Assembly: GCA_029948255.1 (NCBI GenBank)
Contig: JALIZF010000991.1
Location: forward strand, 59,899-123,898
Source of the DNA: Telmatactis stephensoni
Lineage: Eukaryota; Cnidaria; Anthozoa; Actiniaria; Isophelliidae
Reading direction: 5' to 3'
DNA: 64,000 nucleotides
How positions within the stretch are numbered: position 1 is the first letter of the stretch; each line of letters starts with the position of its first letter. Both the position numbers and the translations under genes were made by a program. The notes below the pieces were generated by a model. It saw only the letters and a program-made list of their open reading frames with translations. It was not told the DNA's origin and did not search any database. This document shows positions 22,551 through 35,000 of this stretch, piece after piece.

Positions 22551-24134
22551 GTTATGCTACAGATTTTCGGTAATTGTACATTTATTGATCTTAATTGTTT
22601 TTGAGCTCGAGTAATTTTGCTAGTTAAGCATTTTAATTGTTGTAACCTTGACCGTTTCGATCATAAGATTTGTGTAACTAGTCCACACGAAAACATTTTG
22701 AAAACGATTTAATAAAATGTGAATGACTAAAAAGGTCTCTGTCCACATGAAAACGATAGATGAGCGTTTACGAATATAGTCACTTTCAAAGGCATTTCCA
22801 AATATGAGCGTTTACAGTGAAAACCGTAGCGTTTTCGTCTGGACGAGACATGTAGGCGCTCAAAAATTTAAGCGTTTATAGATCAAAACGTCTCCGTGTG
22901 GACAGGGCCTAAAACCCAAATGTTTCAGACCAACGTAGGGTTTAAGGAAACTAGACGCATGACTGCGTGTACTCAGGCGCTCGTTATAGTTGAACGAATA
23001 CGTTCATAGGCAAAATCTCTAAGCTTTCTGCTCTTGTTCCTCAGACATTTCAGAGTTCGTACTGGTATTTACGATCACGACACTGGGTTCACGATCTCGT
23101 CTAAATACATGTTGAACCCATGGTTATGCTTACGTAACTTAACATGACCATAATTATAATGAATATACTTCGCACAATGGGGTCTGATGTTTTCTCTAAT
23201 GTTCATTGTGATTATTGATTCGTTGTATACATATGCAGTCAAATAACTAGCTTTATCTAATATATTATACAATCATTTGATGATGAACTTACAACACAGG
23301 CTCGTAACATGGTATATGGGATCAGGGATCAAGCCCCAAATTATGGCCAGGATCAGGGATCAGAGGCCAGGGCTCAGGGATCAAATGGGTGGGATCGAGG
23401 ATCAGGGACATTGGGTCAGGATCAGGGATCAGCTCAGTTTCTTGCACCAAGGATATGGGATCAAAAATTTCCAAAAATATGGACTCAGGGATCAAAATTT
23501 CCGTAAAATCCCGGGATCAGTGAGACGAAAATATACCATGTTACGAGCCTTTACAACACTTTGTGCACAGGCGCGTCTACACATAACACGAAGTACTCGG
23601 CCAAATACGCGATTACAGTAACTGTAATCATTCAATATAATATATGGACTGTCGATATTTGTCATTCCTAACAATGGAATCTGATGACGTCATCTCGTAA
23701 GGCGCTAGTGGGGTGTCCGCGGAGCACCTATGGACAACCCCCTGGATCCGCTCCTGCAACTAAGCTAAATCTAATTTCCTGTTTACATCACGTTTGGAGT
23801 CAAAGGGAAACCCTAAGTTGGTCTGTTTGGGTTATAGTGAAAGAGAACGTGTCACACCAAGGGTGGATTTAGGTGGGGGCCGAGGCTTCCCTATTTTTGA
23901 GAAGATTTTTAAAATTCTGACTTATCAATAAAATCATAACTTTTTTCGTTGTCCAACGGTTCCGGCCCCTTGTTTCTGAATTTCCTGGCCCCTGGTGTCA
24001 CATAGAAAACTGCTCAAATCTTATGATCGAAACGGTCAAGATTACAACACTGAAAATGCTTAACTAGCAAAATTACTCAAAAATACATTAAGATCAATGA
24101 ATGTACATTTACTCAAAATCTGCAGCGTAACACA
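22551..24134. mobile_element. 1.6-kb element with about 130-bp terminal inverted repeats
   Basis: The left end GTTATGCTACAGATTTTCGG is the mirror of the right end, which closes with ATCTGCAGCGTAACAC. The match continues inward through TTGCTAGTTAAGCATTTT and GACCGTTTCGATCATAAGAT. No transposase ORF is present. It contains a GTCCACACG-type MITE at about 22680-22910 and a GGGATCA minisatellite at 23310-23520. It sits in the proposed 5'UTR intron of gene D. Confidence 0.7.
23310..23520 (+). repeat. GGGATCAGG minisatellite
   Basis: Imperfect tandem GGGATCA/GGATCAGG words with variable spacers. Confidence 0.8.
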
Positions 24135-24169
24135 TTAAGGTATCGACTTTATTCAATCCTTACGATTAA

Positions 24170-24592
24170 CAGCCATTTGTGAGAATATGGGTTACATAAC
24201 GATTTGTGACTCTATCTCCCCTAAATCAAGCAGCACCGTCAAAATGAATGCCAGAATTAGAAAGAGCACCTCTTTTTTAGTAAAAGTGCAAAGTTTCAGT
24301 TAACAAGATGAATAAGGGGAAAATGATAGCAAATTTAAGATTGGATAATTTCTTAACATCAGAATCGTTTGGAAAAACGCCTTGGATGGCACGAGCTTGT
24401 CATCCAACGTGTTTTCTAAACAAATCTTAAGAAAATATCCAATCTTATATTCACTGTCATTTCTCCTGTATTACATCTTAGGAGCTGAAACTTTGCACTT
24501 TTACTAATATCGAGGTACTCTTTCTATTTCTGACAGTATTGCTTGATTTAGGGGAGATAGGGTAACATGATCTGTTAGTGCAAATGGCCCAT
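24170..24592. mobile_element. MITE-like palindrome
   Basis: CTATCTCCCCTAAATCAAGC on the left is mirrored by GCTTGATTTAGGGGAGATAG on the right. Inner words also pair, for example AGTAAAAGTGCAAAGTTTCAG with CTGAAACTTTGCACTTTTAC. Ends about 70 bp before gene D's start codon. A relative lies at 46150-46440. Confidence 0.75.
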
Positions 24593-24665
24593 TATCCCGT
24601 CTCATACACCAATATGTTAGTAATGCTTATTATTATATCTTAATTAATGTTTTCCAGACATCATT

Positions 24666-27321
24666 ATGTTGAAGATTTCTTGTGCATTGGTTTTCTGTGT
24701 CCTGGCGTTCCTCGTGTTTAGTGACGTGGCGTCCACTACATCTACATGTGAAACTACAGAATTGCTCAAATGTATTGGGAATTATGTCTCTGGATTTGCA
24801 AACTCCCCTCCCTCCTCTGATGATGATGACGATGACGACGACGATGATGATGATGATGATGATAAAAATAATGATATTGGTCTTCATTGCAGACTTGATC
24901 GCGTAAGCCGGCTCTAGTTCTTAGATTCTTTAGATTTTTTGTTAGATTCTTTACTATAAATATATGTTCTATATTTCCATTGCCGCTATTAGCTTGCTAT
25001 TCGGGCAAATTAATATCTTGCTTAATTAGCTTGCTATTGGCAATTATAATGATTAAAGTTTTAAAGTTATGCTTATTTAGGATGAGAAGGAGGAGGTAAT
25101 GCCCTTTGCAGAAGGGAGCAAGCGCGCAAATTCGTCTATTTTATGTGAACCAATAATATCAGTAGTCGCTGGAGCAATATCCTATTTTGTTGAACAATCA
25201 TGCTAATCTAAAATAGTTCTAGAATTTATCTATATGTATGTATCTATCTATGTATACTTCGTTGTGGAGCAAAAGCATATGGTAAGAGGAACAAGCACTT
25301 CCAGCTGATATACTCCTGACTCAACCACCCGGTGTGTTTTGAAATCAAGATTGATCTGCCACCATTGCTATCATCTTTAGCCAATGCAGTGTATAAGTGT
25401 ATGATATTTTAAAGTGATTTTGTGGCCTTATGAAAACATCAATCTAGGACTGTTCAAAAGATAAATATTTTGAACATCGATATCTTAAACTAATTGGTCT
25501 TTATTTACCAAGTTATGAGAAAATGGCCGTATGTTGTCATTGTCTAAAGTGGAGAATCACTTGGGCCCGGTCCATACTAAAGCATATAAGTGAACAGAAA
25601 GGCTTTAAATTGTGCATTTTTGTTTGAAAAAACCGGCAGTACCTTTTAACGCGCTTATTTTTGTAAACGACGAACACCCGCGTTTTCAACAAGTTTTAAT
25701 TTCTAATAGTTTATAGACGAAACTGATATCCACTCAGTACTACGATGCATGACACAAAAGCTTGAAATGAATAATAAACGCATGTAAACGATTTGCGCCT
25801 TCAAATTTCCAACAAAATGGATAAGACATTAAGTAATGCGCGCGTGCATGATGGATAAGACCTAAAGTCAGGCCTTAAAAGTACCGCGCTTTCAAAGAGT
25901 GTAAACTATTATATGGTTTCCTTCTAGACTTGACATAACAACGCAGATATATACCCATTTCAATAAACGTTGTCAGTATCAAGCCTACGCGACTCACCCG
26001 AAAGGGAGTATGGGAAGAAATCCCTAAAGTTATAAAACCACAAAAATCCCACTTGATCAGTTATACCCAAATTCAGCTTGCTCTGACCTTATACACAAAA
26101 GAACTTCACTTACTGATACTTAAGTCAATACCAAAGCGGAAACGAAAATAAAGTTTTGCAACTACCCATATTCCTTTTCGGTCTAGTCACGTGGGCTTGA
26201 CAGCTCTCATACGACAACCTTTTTTGAAATAGGTGTATACACTGAGAGTAAACTTATAAAATTCCAATTTCGCATGCACGATCCTCATTTGCCTCACACT
26301 TGTTTCGCCTTTTTTATTCTGTTTAGCTAAGATGTCTTCTTCTTTCTCTTAATAGGACCTTGCCTTGTGTACGGAGGCTGCCTTAAAGAAATGTGGCCGT
26401 ACCGCAACTCTGTTGGCGCTTGGTCGTGCTGTGTTATCGTACGTCGTGTTTGATAGAAAACTGACGGTTTGTTCTTATAAAGGATACTGGAATCTTTATC
26501 AACAACTAAAAGATGGTAAGCTAATGGCCATGGAACGTGAGTTGGCCAAAGAATTAAACCGGAGACTTTCGACTCTTGGTTTCATTCTATCTTGACCTGA
26601 TTCCATTTTCAGAGCCGTTCTTTCCAATTGCGCATGCTCGATGAAACATACGCAGTAAGAAAGAACGGATCTGGTGAAAGCTCTACTACTTTGGCTACTG
26701 TGCAACCACTTTGTAATTTCATGTGATAGGTACGTGTGGATCAACCATGTGGATCATCCGTGTGGATCATCCGTGTGGAGCAACCGATCTTATGGGATCA
26801 TAGATCGATCGAGGTTTTCGAAATGCGCGAGATTACGCAGACTCCGCGACATATATCCTGCGAGCAGAGGGAAAAGTCCTTCTAGCTTGTAGCAGGAAAA
26901 ATCCTACACGGAGGCAAAATATATATGGAATATCTGAAAAAGGACTGGGAAAGGGAAGAAAAACTAAAACTCATTACATTTCTTACTATAAGTAATTCTT
27001 TTAGATCTCCCACTATCAGATACCACTTCCTGGAAATACAAGATTTATACACTTCGTAAGTTGTAGCCTTTGTTGTTGTCGTCGTCGTCGACGTCGTCGT
27101 TGTCGTTGTCGTCGTCGTCGTCGTAATAGTAGTAGTAGTAGTTGTTGTAGTAGTTGTTGTTGCTGCTGTTGTTTTATAGACTGCGTCAGTGGCCTTTTTG
27201 GGTGAGGCCAGGAGATGACAGAAAGAGTTTACATGCAGTTTTTACGCCTTTTACAATTCCATTTTATAATTAATTAAGTTACCATAATTACTGACTGCGC
27301 GCCTGCCTACCTGACTGACTG

Positions 27322-27364
<43 letters not shown>

Positions 27365-27767
27365 TACTGGTTGACTGACTGACTGTTTGATTGATTGATG
27401 ATTGCTTGATTGCTTGATTGACTGGTTGACTGACTGATTAATTGACTGATTGAATTGATTGGTTGTTTGTTTGATTGATTGATTGATTTACGCTCTTACG
27501 TGAATCTTGTTATTCTTGATTCTAGTACACAAATCTCAATATTCGCGCTGCGCCGAGAAGGAGAACATCAAATGCTTGAAGGCGTTTGTATTAAAAATGA
27601 AAGCAAGTAAAGACCTGTGTTCCAACATTCCTTTCAAATACAACTGCATTAAAGACGCCACAAAAACCTGCAATGCTGGTATTTTGAAAGATTTGCTGAA
27701 CGTATTTCCTGCAGAAGCAGATAAAGTTTTATCAGTGCTTTGCATTAAGCCAGAAGATAGCGGCTAA
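24666..27767 (+). CDS. Gene D: secreted cysteine-rich Asp-tract protein, 4 exons
   Basis: Exons 24666-24902, 26356-26515, 27005-27055 and 27526-27767 join in frame (phases 0,1,1) for 229 residues. The signal peptide is MLKISCALVFCVLAFLVFSD. Then come CETTELLKC (C-x7-C) and ELLKCIGNYVSGFANS. An Asp tract of 15 residues follows, then LHC. Exon 2 has LCTEAALKKCG and LLALGRAVLSYVVFD. Exon 4 has CAEKENIKCL, LCSNIPFKYNC and VFPAEADK, and ends with six residues after the last Cys. All twelve mature cysteines are kept. Intron 3 holds GTC/GTT and GATT microsatellites. AATAAA at 27864. Secretion is predicted; the function is unknown. Confidence 0.85.
24903..26355. other. Intron 1 of gene D
   Basis: 1.45 kb without a supported exon or clear element boundary. 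Confidence 0.6.
27070..27175 (+). repeat. GTC/GTT/GTA trinucleotide tract in intron 3 of gene D
   Basis: Runs of GTCGTC, TAGTAG and TTGTTG triplets. Confidence 0.9.
27325..27490 (+). repeat. GATT-rich tetranucleotide tract in intron 3 of gene D
   Basis: Long GATT/GACT runs ending about 35 bp before the exon 4 acceptor. Confidence 0.9.
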
Positions 27768-27869
27768 CAAGGTTACCTAAAAGTGTTGATAAAAGGCAGC
27801 CAAAATTCTAAGTAAATTAAATGTGCGGATTTGTGATCGAATTGTGTGAAGCACATTCAATTAAATAAA

Positions 27870-29002
27870 TACTAAACTATCTGTGTTCAGTATTTTTTAT
27901 ACTTAATTATAGCGAAAATCGTTTGATCTTGACCTGCAGTTTTCCTAACTTCGGTTAGGTTTTTTCATGATTCGTCCGTCAGCCTTCTGGGGCGGGTCCA
28001 GGCAATATATAATGAAAAAAATATGATTTTATTGCCAAGTCAGAACTATATTAAAAACGACCGCGGCTCCCAGCTTTGCCGTAGAATTCTTGATTTGAAA
28101 AAGAGCTTTGAAACAAAGGATATGATTAGCGCATCAGAAAAGACAAAATTCTCACCGACCTGATTTGGAAAAGTACCCTCGCGATGCAACGGTTTTCGTT
28201 GTAAAGCTACTAAACTTGCAATTAAAAGATGCACATATTTGATCATGCATCCAAATAAGGCAGAAAAACATCAATGAATATTTATAAGAGATCAATTAAA
28301 CTAGTTTTAAAAAATACGCAAATATTCAGTGGTCAACAACGAAAGAACAAGAAATGAGGAAAAGAAATGAAAAGAAAGAAAAAGAAGAAGAAAAAAGAAG
28401 ATGAAAAAAAAATGTAATTCCGCCCACGAAAGGACTCGAACCTGTAACATGTAAATAAGCACCCCCCGGACACAATGAAGAATGATAAATATATATTTAT
28501 CAGAAATAAAAAAATGAAAACTAAATTTTGGGACGATTCTCCCGAGACATTCAAAGAAGCTGAGACATCGAATCGACTTACGTTACGGTTGGAGATTTCG
28601 GCCCCATCCACGCTATCCCGGTGCTACATATAACAGTTGTCTTGGCCCGAAGGCCAGGGAGGGAGACGATATCCGGACCCTAATCCATACCTTTAGATAT
28701 CACCTTAGACCGCTGCGCTACCTAGACACTTAATAATTTTAATATCTAATTGGGGTAGTCTATTCGGCGAAGTTTCATTGTAATGCTAATACGCTAGCCT
28801 CAAATCCTTGGGGACACATTGGAACCAATCATCTGGTCATTTGAAGACAGATAAATATATTTTCGGAGTATTTTCGGTCTTTTCGTCAAAACTTTTTTTC
28901 TGACGTACAACAAGGCGAGACCTCTGGCGACCCGGCGAATGCCGAATTACATGACCCTAGTGGAGCAAGTGCGCATGCTCTAATCTCAGCGGCAGATCCA
29001 AA
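27870..29002. other. Spacer between gene D and MED1
   Basis: No gene. Two tRNA-like minus-strand stretches (AAGGACTCGAACCTGTAAC near 28430, and a decayed one at about 28640-28730) suggest SINE remnants. The last about 150 bp should carry the MED1-like promoter; the start codon sits in AAAATGGCG. Confidence 0.4.
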
Positions 29003-32000
29003 ATGGCGACCGAAGTGGAAACTTGTGGTTCTTGTTGTCTGAAGCTAAAAGAACTTATAAAAGGCTACGAAAATGAACTTGGACTATCAGGAAACAACAC
29101 TGACGGGACTAAAAGTATGTATATTAAGTAATACCGTTTCAAAACATATATAATACAGATAAATCCTCTGTGTAAATGCTTAATTCTTCTTTCATTTCTC
29201 TTATGGAGAATCAAATTCTTTGTTCGGAATACTTAAGCTTAAGTTAAATCGATCAAGGAGGTACGAAAGAGAGTTTGCTTTTTAACTAAATATATGTTTC
29301 TTTAGACTTGCCCCTAAATATACGTTTCTTTAGACTTGCCCAGGCTGGGCTAGCGCTAATCCACCTTCTAGCAAACGGCCCCTGCACTGACTGTCAGTGT
29401 GATGTGTGTGTTGCACTGTGGTTGAATTTCTTCCCTGGTTCAATTTTTATTTTCCCTTGTTTTATACTAGTTATTTATCATACATTAACGTACACAAATA
29501 CAAAGGAAAATAGATATTGGACCAAGGGTAAAATTATTATACATGTATGTATAACTTATTTATTTCATTTTGAATGAAGTTGTCACAGTCAAAAATTGTG
29601 TTTTATTTCAGTTACGTTATAGACCACTTTCATAATTCAGTTTTTTCCAGTAGAGAAAATGAGGGCCTTGTGCAAGAAATTATCAATGCTATGCGAGAAA
29701 TTACTTCAAGACAAATATTTTCAGAAAATTTCATCACTTTTGGTTCAATATCAAAAAAGTTATGCGCTGACAAAAATAGAGAGTTTTGTATGTAATTTTG
29801 ACTAAAAGCCTTGGTAGCCTCGTTTTGGTGCATTTTCGGAATTTTAAATCCCCATATCTTGTCAAGGATTTAATGTTTTGTTTTGAAAATTGCACAAATT
29901 ATCAAAATCAACAGTCTTCAAAATTTCAAATTGATACAGTTCCAGAAATAGTCATTTTTCACTATTTATGCTAATTAGCAGCGGCCATTATGAAAGTCGT
30001 GTATTGTTTGATAGTGTTAGAGAGTAAATTTTGTATGACTGTGAAAACAGCACCACATGGTCACCTCACAGTCATGGCAGGAATTTCAAATGTTTTTATA
30101 GACAACACGACACTGACACGGTCACGGCATGGCACAGTATGTTTCACACTCATATGAAATCTGCTCGCTCAAGCCACTTAAGGCCTGGGTCAGGCAAGAT
30201 TTTAAATCTAAACTTTAATTTAACTTTTCTTTACCTTTTCTTGATGAAATACTATTAATAAAACTTGGTGTGTTGAAATAAATTGATGTGAAAAAGAACT
30301 TAAGCTTGACAATCCTTATTAAGATTGGTCACGTGACCAATTATGGAATCTTAAGCCCTGAATCGCTCTTTCAGGGCTCCGGTTGCGAGTTTTATCGGTA
30401 GATAAGAGAAAACACTGTTTATAAGTTCTAATTGGTGTCCTTTTTACATATCTAGCTGGAGAGTTTGACATTTCCGATTTCTTGAGGAGTTATTGTGCGA
30501 AACAGGTCACGTGATCAAACTCAAAAAATACTTTTTAGCCTATATCTTCTGTTAGTTGCAACAATGTTCAATTATCCAATTAGAGTGGGAATGGACCAAT
30601 AGTGGACTTCAAGGTTTTGCACTCAGAATTTTCCGATATCAAACACTGGGAGCCGGAAAGCATTTTTACTACTTTTTTTCAATTATGACGTCACAAGTCA
30701 CGTGATCACCAAACCATTCAGCTAAAAAAAATTAAGAACCACAAATGGCATACCCTTACGAGGCTCTATACAAACTTAAGCAAATTCTGCCAAGTTATGA
30801 ATAAAAACGTTTAATTCTTAAAACTCTTATGACCCAGGCCTTAAGTAGCTTGAGCGACTAGTATTGTATATGTTTGTACAGTGTTAAGTGAACTGTTTTC
30901 ATTTGTTTCAGTTCATATGTTTGGTTCTATCAACTTCTGCTTGGAGTACAACAAGTTCAGTGATCTACTGAACAGCATAAAATCAAAATGTCAACAATGC
31001 AAGTCATGGAATGACTCCAAGAAAGCCATTAGAGCCTCACTAGTATGTTATAACTAGTTACTATTATTATAGTTACTAATAATCATGCACACAAACATAC
31101 ATAGTGTTGAAGATGAATTGAATATTGCATTCAGGGAAGCAAGGGTGGCCGAGCGGTGAGAGCGCCGGTCTGTCACCGCTGTGGTCCCTCGTTCAATCCC
31201 CGGACGGGGCATCACATGTAGCTTGAGTTTCTTGTTCGTTCTCTCCCTTGCTTCGAGGTTTTTTTCTCCGGGTTCTCCGGTTTTTCCTCCCTCAGTATAA
31301 ACGAACTAGTTTCGATCTAAGCTGTGCTCCGTGATCAGACATGAGTCGTATGGTGGCTGCTACCTGTATGACTGTGTATGTAAATTTGTATGTAAATGTG
31401 TGATTGTTCAATTGTCTTATTTATTTATTATTTATTTATTCAATAAAATGTTCATGTTGTGGAGCAATAGATTAAAGGCCAACATCATTGTAAATAAAAC
31501 AAACTATCTTTATTTAATGAGGGTATAGGCATTATTACTGGTGACCTGGTAGTTTAGTACATAATGACCCTCAAGAATCCCAACTGGCAAAGAGGTGAAC
31601 CAGTTGGCTATTTGCAAGCATGGTTGAGAAACTTAATCTGAACTAGGGGTTGCCTGGAACAGAATCAGTCTCGTGGCCATAGTGGGGACTCGAACTCGGG
31701 ACCACCGGATTGCAAGGTCAATGATCTGACCACATGACCATGCTACCTTCTGATTGATGGTAAAATTACGCACTCAGTTAGGTATACATTTACCCTGAGA
31801 CAACCTAGATAAGACAAAAAAGTAGTCAGACCACTTGTCTATACAGACAATAATTTGTCTGCTAGTGTGAAAATGTGGCAGTTTACTAAGACACATGTTT
31901 GTGATAGGAGAGACATCAACAAACTGAAAACCTTGCACCAGTCAAAGGCTTTATAAAGGAATGTTTAGATAAACTACAGAATGCAATGAAAGGTAATTGA

Positions 32001-35000
32001 CTTGTATCCATAGTAGTCATCATCATCATCATCATCATCTGACATCATCATCATCAACAACAACAACAACATTTATTATCATTGCTTAGAATTTCTAACA
32101 GGCACCACAAATTAGTAATTTGGAAATTACACTTTTTGATATCTAGATAATACAATTAAAGGTGTTGTACAAAGATTGGAAGCCATTACCAGGAAAGTTG
32201 GGTAAGGATGAGATTATTACTACAGAAGCCATGAGTTTGTAATACAGTGGCTTAGTTCATGGACATGTGTACTATCACAAACCATAGTTCTCTTTATTTA
32301 ATCTCACATTTTTCTATAAACAGGTTAAAGTTTTATGACAATGGTTCAGGAACAGATTGTTTCATTAGTTCAGACATGTTTTATGTTGAAGTAAGTGTTA
32401 CATTTACAATATAATTATGTAAGGAGCAAGGATGGCACAGTTGGTTAGTGTGCGTCCTTTGGTGCGAGAGGTCCCTAGTTTGATCCCCAATCCTGACCAC
32501 GCATCATAATTTGTTTGACTTCTTTCCATTCTGTGTAGCTTTAAAGTTAGCTTTAAACACCCTTAAAACAGAGCACTGATGGAGAGAGGGGGGTAAAATT
32601 AGTGCACCGTCAGACTCAAGTTTATCAGTGTACATGTACTGTTATGATAGCTACTGATGTTAAATAAGGTTGCTTTGTATACCATCATTTATCATGTATA
32701 ATGTACATGTACATGTACTTCGATGAAGGGCTAAGACTCAAAACATCAGTAAGTTATCTCCCTTTTATATGGTCAGTTAATAGTTGCCATTCATCCCTAC
32801 AAGTACAAGTATTTATATTTAATTCTTTCTTTCATCAGGTCAAAATGGAGCCCGGTGGCACTGTTACAGAAGTTAAAGTAGCTCATGCAGGGGACCCTGA
32901 GGTATCATGTTTAGAATCATACTCAGGGTTTTCCTTTTCTGTCAGCAACTGGCAATTTTTGATACCTGTAAACAATGCAACTCTGTCACCCAGGGGGGGG
33001 GACTCCGTTCGTAAATGGACGGGGATGCTCGTCGTACCTTTTAGGGGTCAAAATCTGCAATCTGGTACATGTACCTTTTAGGGTGTCTCAGACTTAGGTG
33101 GACTACCTGCAGAGACATAGCTGGTACCTTTTAGGGACTGTTTTGGGGTAAATTAACTACCTAAAATAAGCATGAAAGGGACGACTTCGATGATCTGAAT
33201 TGAATCTTCAATTGAAAGCACATCGATAACAAATGTTTCATTACTTTTAATTAATTCTTTATTATTGTTTTTGAATTGGTACCTTTTAGGGGTAGAATGA
33301 ATTGTTGCCACTCCCACTCAGGTGCCTTATAGGGGTCATTTTCAAAATTCCCGACGAGCATCCTCGTCCTCTTATATATAGGAGTCCCCCCCCCGGGCTC
33401 TGTCACTGGCAACTGAAAGAATCCTTGCTGTCAAGAACTTTTGGTGTTGAAAACAAATGTTACACATATCACAGTTGTTTCCCCTGGTATAGTTAAATTC
33501 ACTTAATCTACTTCATTCGAAAAGGAAAACCCTACATACTCGATTATCACACACAACACTGTTTAATTTAATGTAATCTCTGCTTATCTGCTGGATGTAA
33601 TCAGTGATATGTGATATGTCATATGATGATATTTGTATTAACTCTTGATATGTATCATTTTTGCAGAGTTGTCCAGAGCTGACCAGGGTTTTAAGGTACA
33701 TGTATACGCTACAGTATAAATGCTTCAATAACGAGTAAAGAGTAGAGAGTAGTTACATAATAGGAAGCTTAAACAGGAGACGTTTTTGTCAACGCGGACA
33801 CCACCGCAGTGTGCATTCTTCTTCATCCATTCGCCATCATAGATGATGTGTCCGTTTTCGTTAAGCAGAAGTCAGTTAAGGCTTTTTCATCTTATACCAA
33901 GAACAGCAACCTCATCTATGATGGCAAACGGATGAATGAAAACGCGTGTATGACGTCCGTGTTGACAAAAACGTCTCCTGCTAAGCCCTTTGATATATAG
34001 AGAGAGTTAAATAATGTTTTGGAAACAAAATATGGAGTACTTATTCATTAACTAGTAGATATTTTCACCTGTAGACATGTATATCACTAAATGTTTTGTT
34101 GGACCTATTATCCACAGGGAAGGGGACTATGAAGAATTTGCTTGTCATTTAAAAGGCTTATCAGACCTTTATGAGTTGTCTGGTGACACGTAAGTATTGG
34201 TACAGGCATATGTATGATAATACAGCAATGCTGTAATACTGTATAAAGTTTGGACATATATTCCTCAACTGTTATTTGTTTAACAAGGATATAACAGGTT
34301 TCAATAAGTACACAATAATTGGTAAAGAAATGTAATAAAAGTATTTAAGATTCAAAACTGGCAAGGAGGCAAACCAGTTGGCTTTTTACAAGCATGGTTG
34401 AGAAACTGAATTTGAACTAGGGGTTGCCCAGAACAAATTCAGCCTCAGCTAGTGGCCAGAGTGGGACCTCCAACTTAGGACCACTGGATTGCGCGACCAA
34501 TGCTCTGACCACTCGACCATGCTGCCTCCTTATCTAGTAAATAATTTAAAATTATTTCAACAAGATGAACAACATAGGTAGGCTTCTACTCTACTGTAAA
34601 CATATTGTAAAGTCTTTGTACTATAAACATGTCATAAATCAAATAGGTGTTTTGTTTAATCTATGTTAGATTAATTTAATAATCCAAGCTTTCAAGGAAA
34701 TAAATATCAGAAACATGTTTTTATGTAGAGCGTGCGCGTTGTTACATGTTATGTTTTTTTCTCTCGGCTTGAGCTCCATCTATGCACAATATTACATATA
34801 ATATAATGTGTACAAATTCTTGTAATGGAAATTGTAATTCTTTCAATCCCTGATGATGAGCCGAAGGCTCGAAAGCTTGGATTATTGAATTAATCTAACG
34901 TAGATGAAACAAAACACCTAATATTTGATATGAAGCCTACGTACTACAACATACTTGATATAATTATGTCATGCATTGTAAATTTTTGTTTCCATGTAGT

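Noticed and set aside
31146..31215. tRNA-Leu/Ser-like gene
   Set aside because: Has A and B boxes but is the head of a SINE with a pyrimidine-rich body and TTTATT tail.
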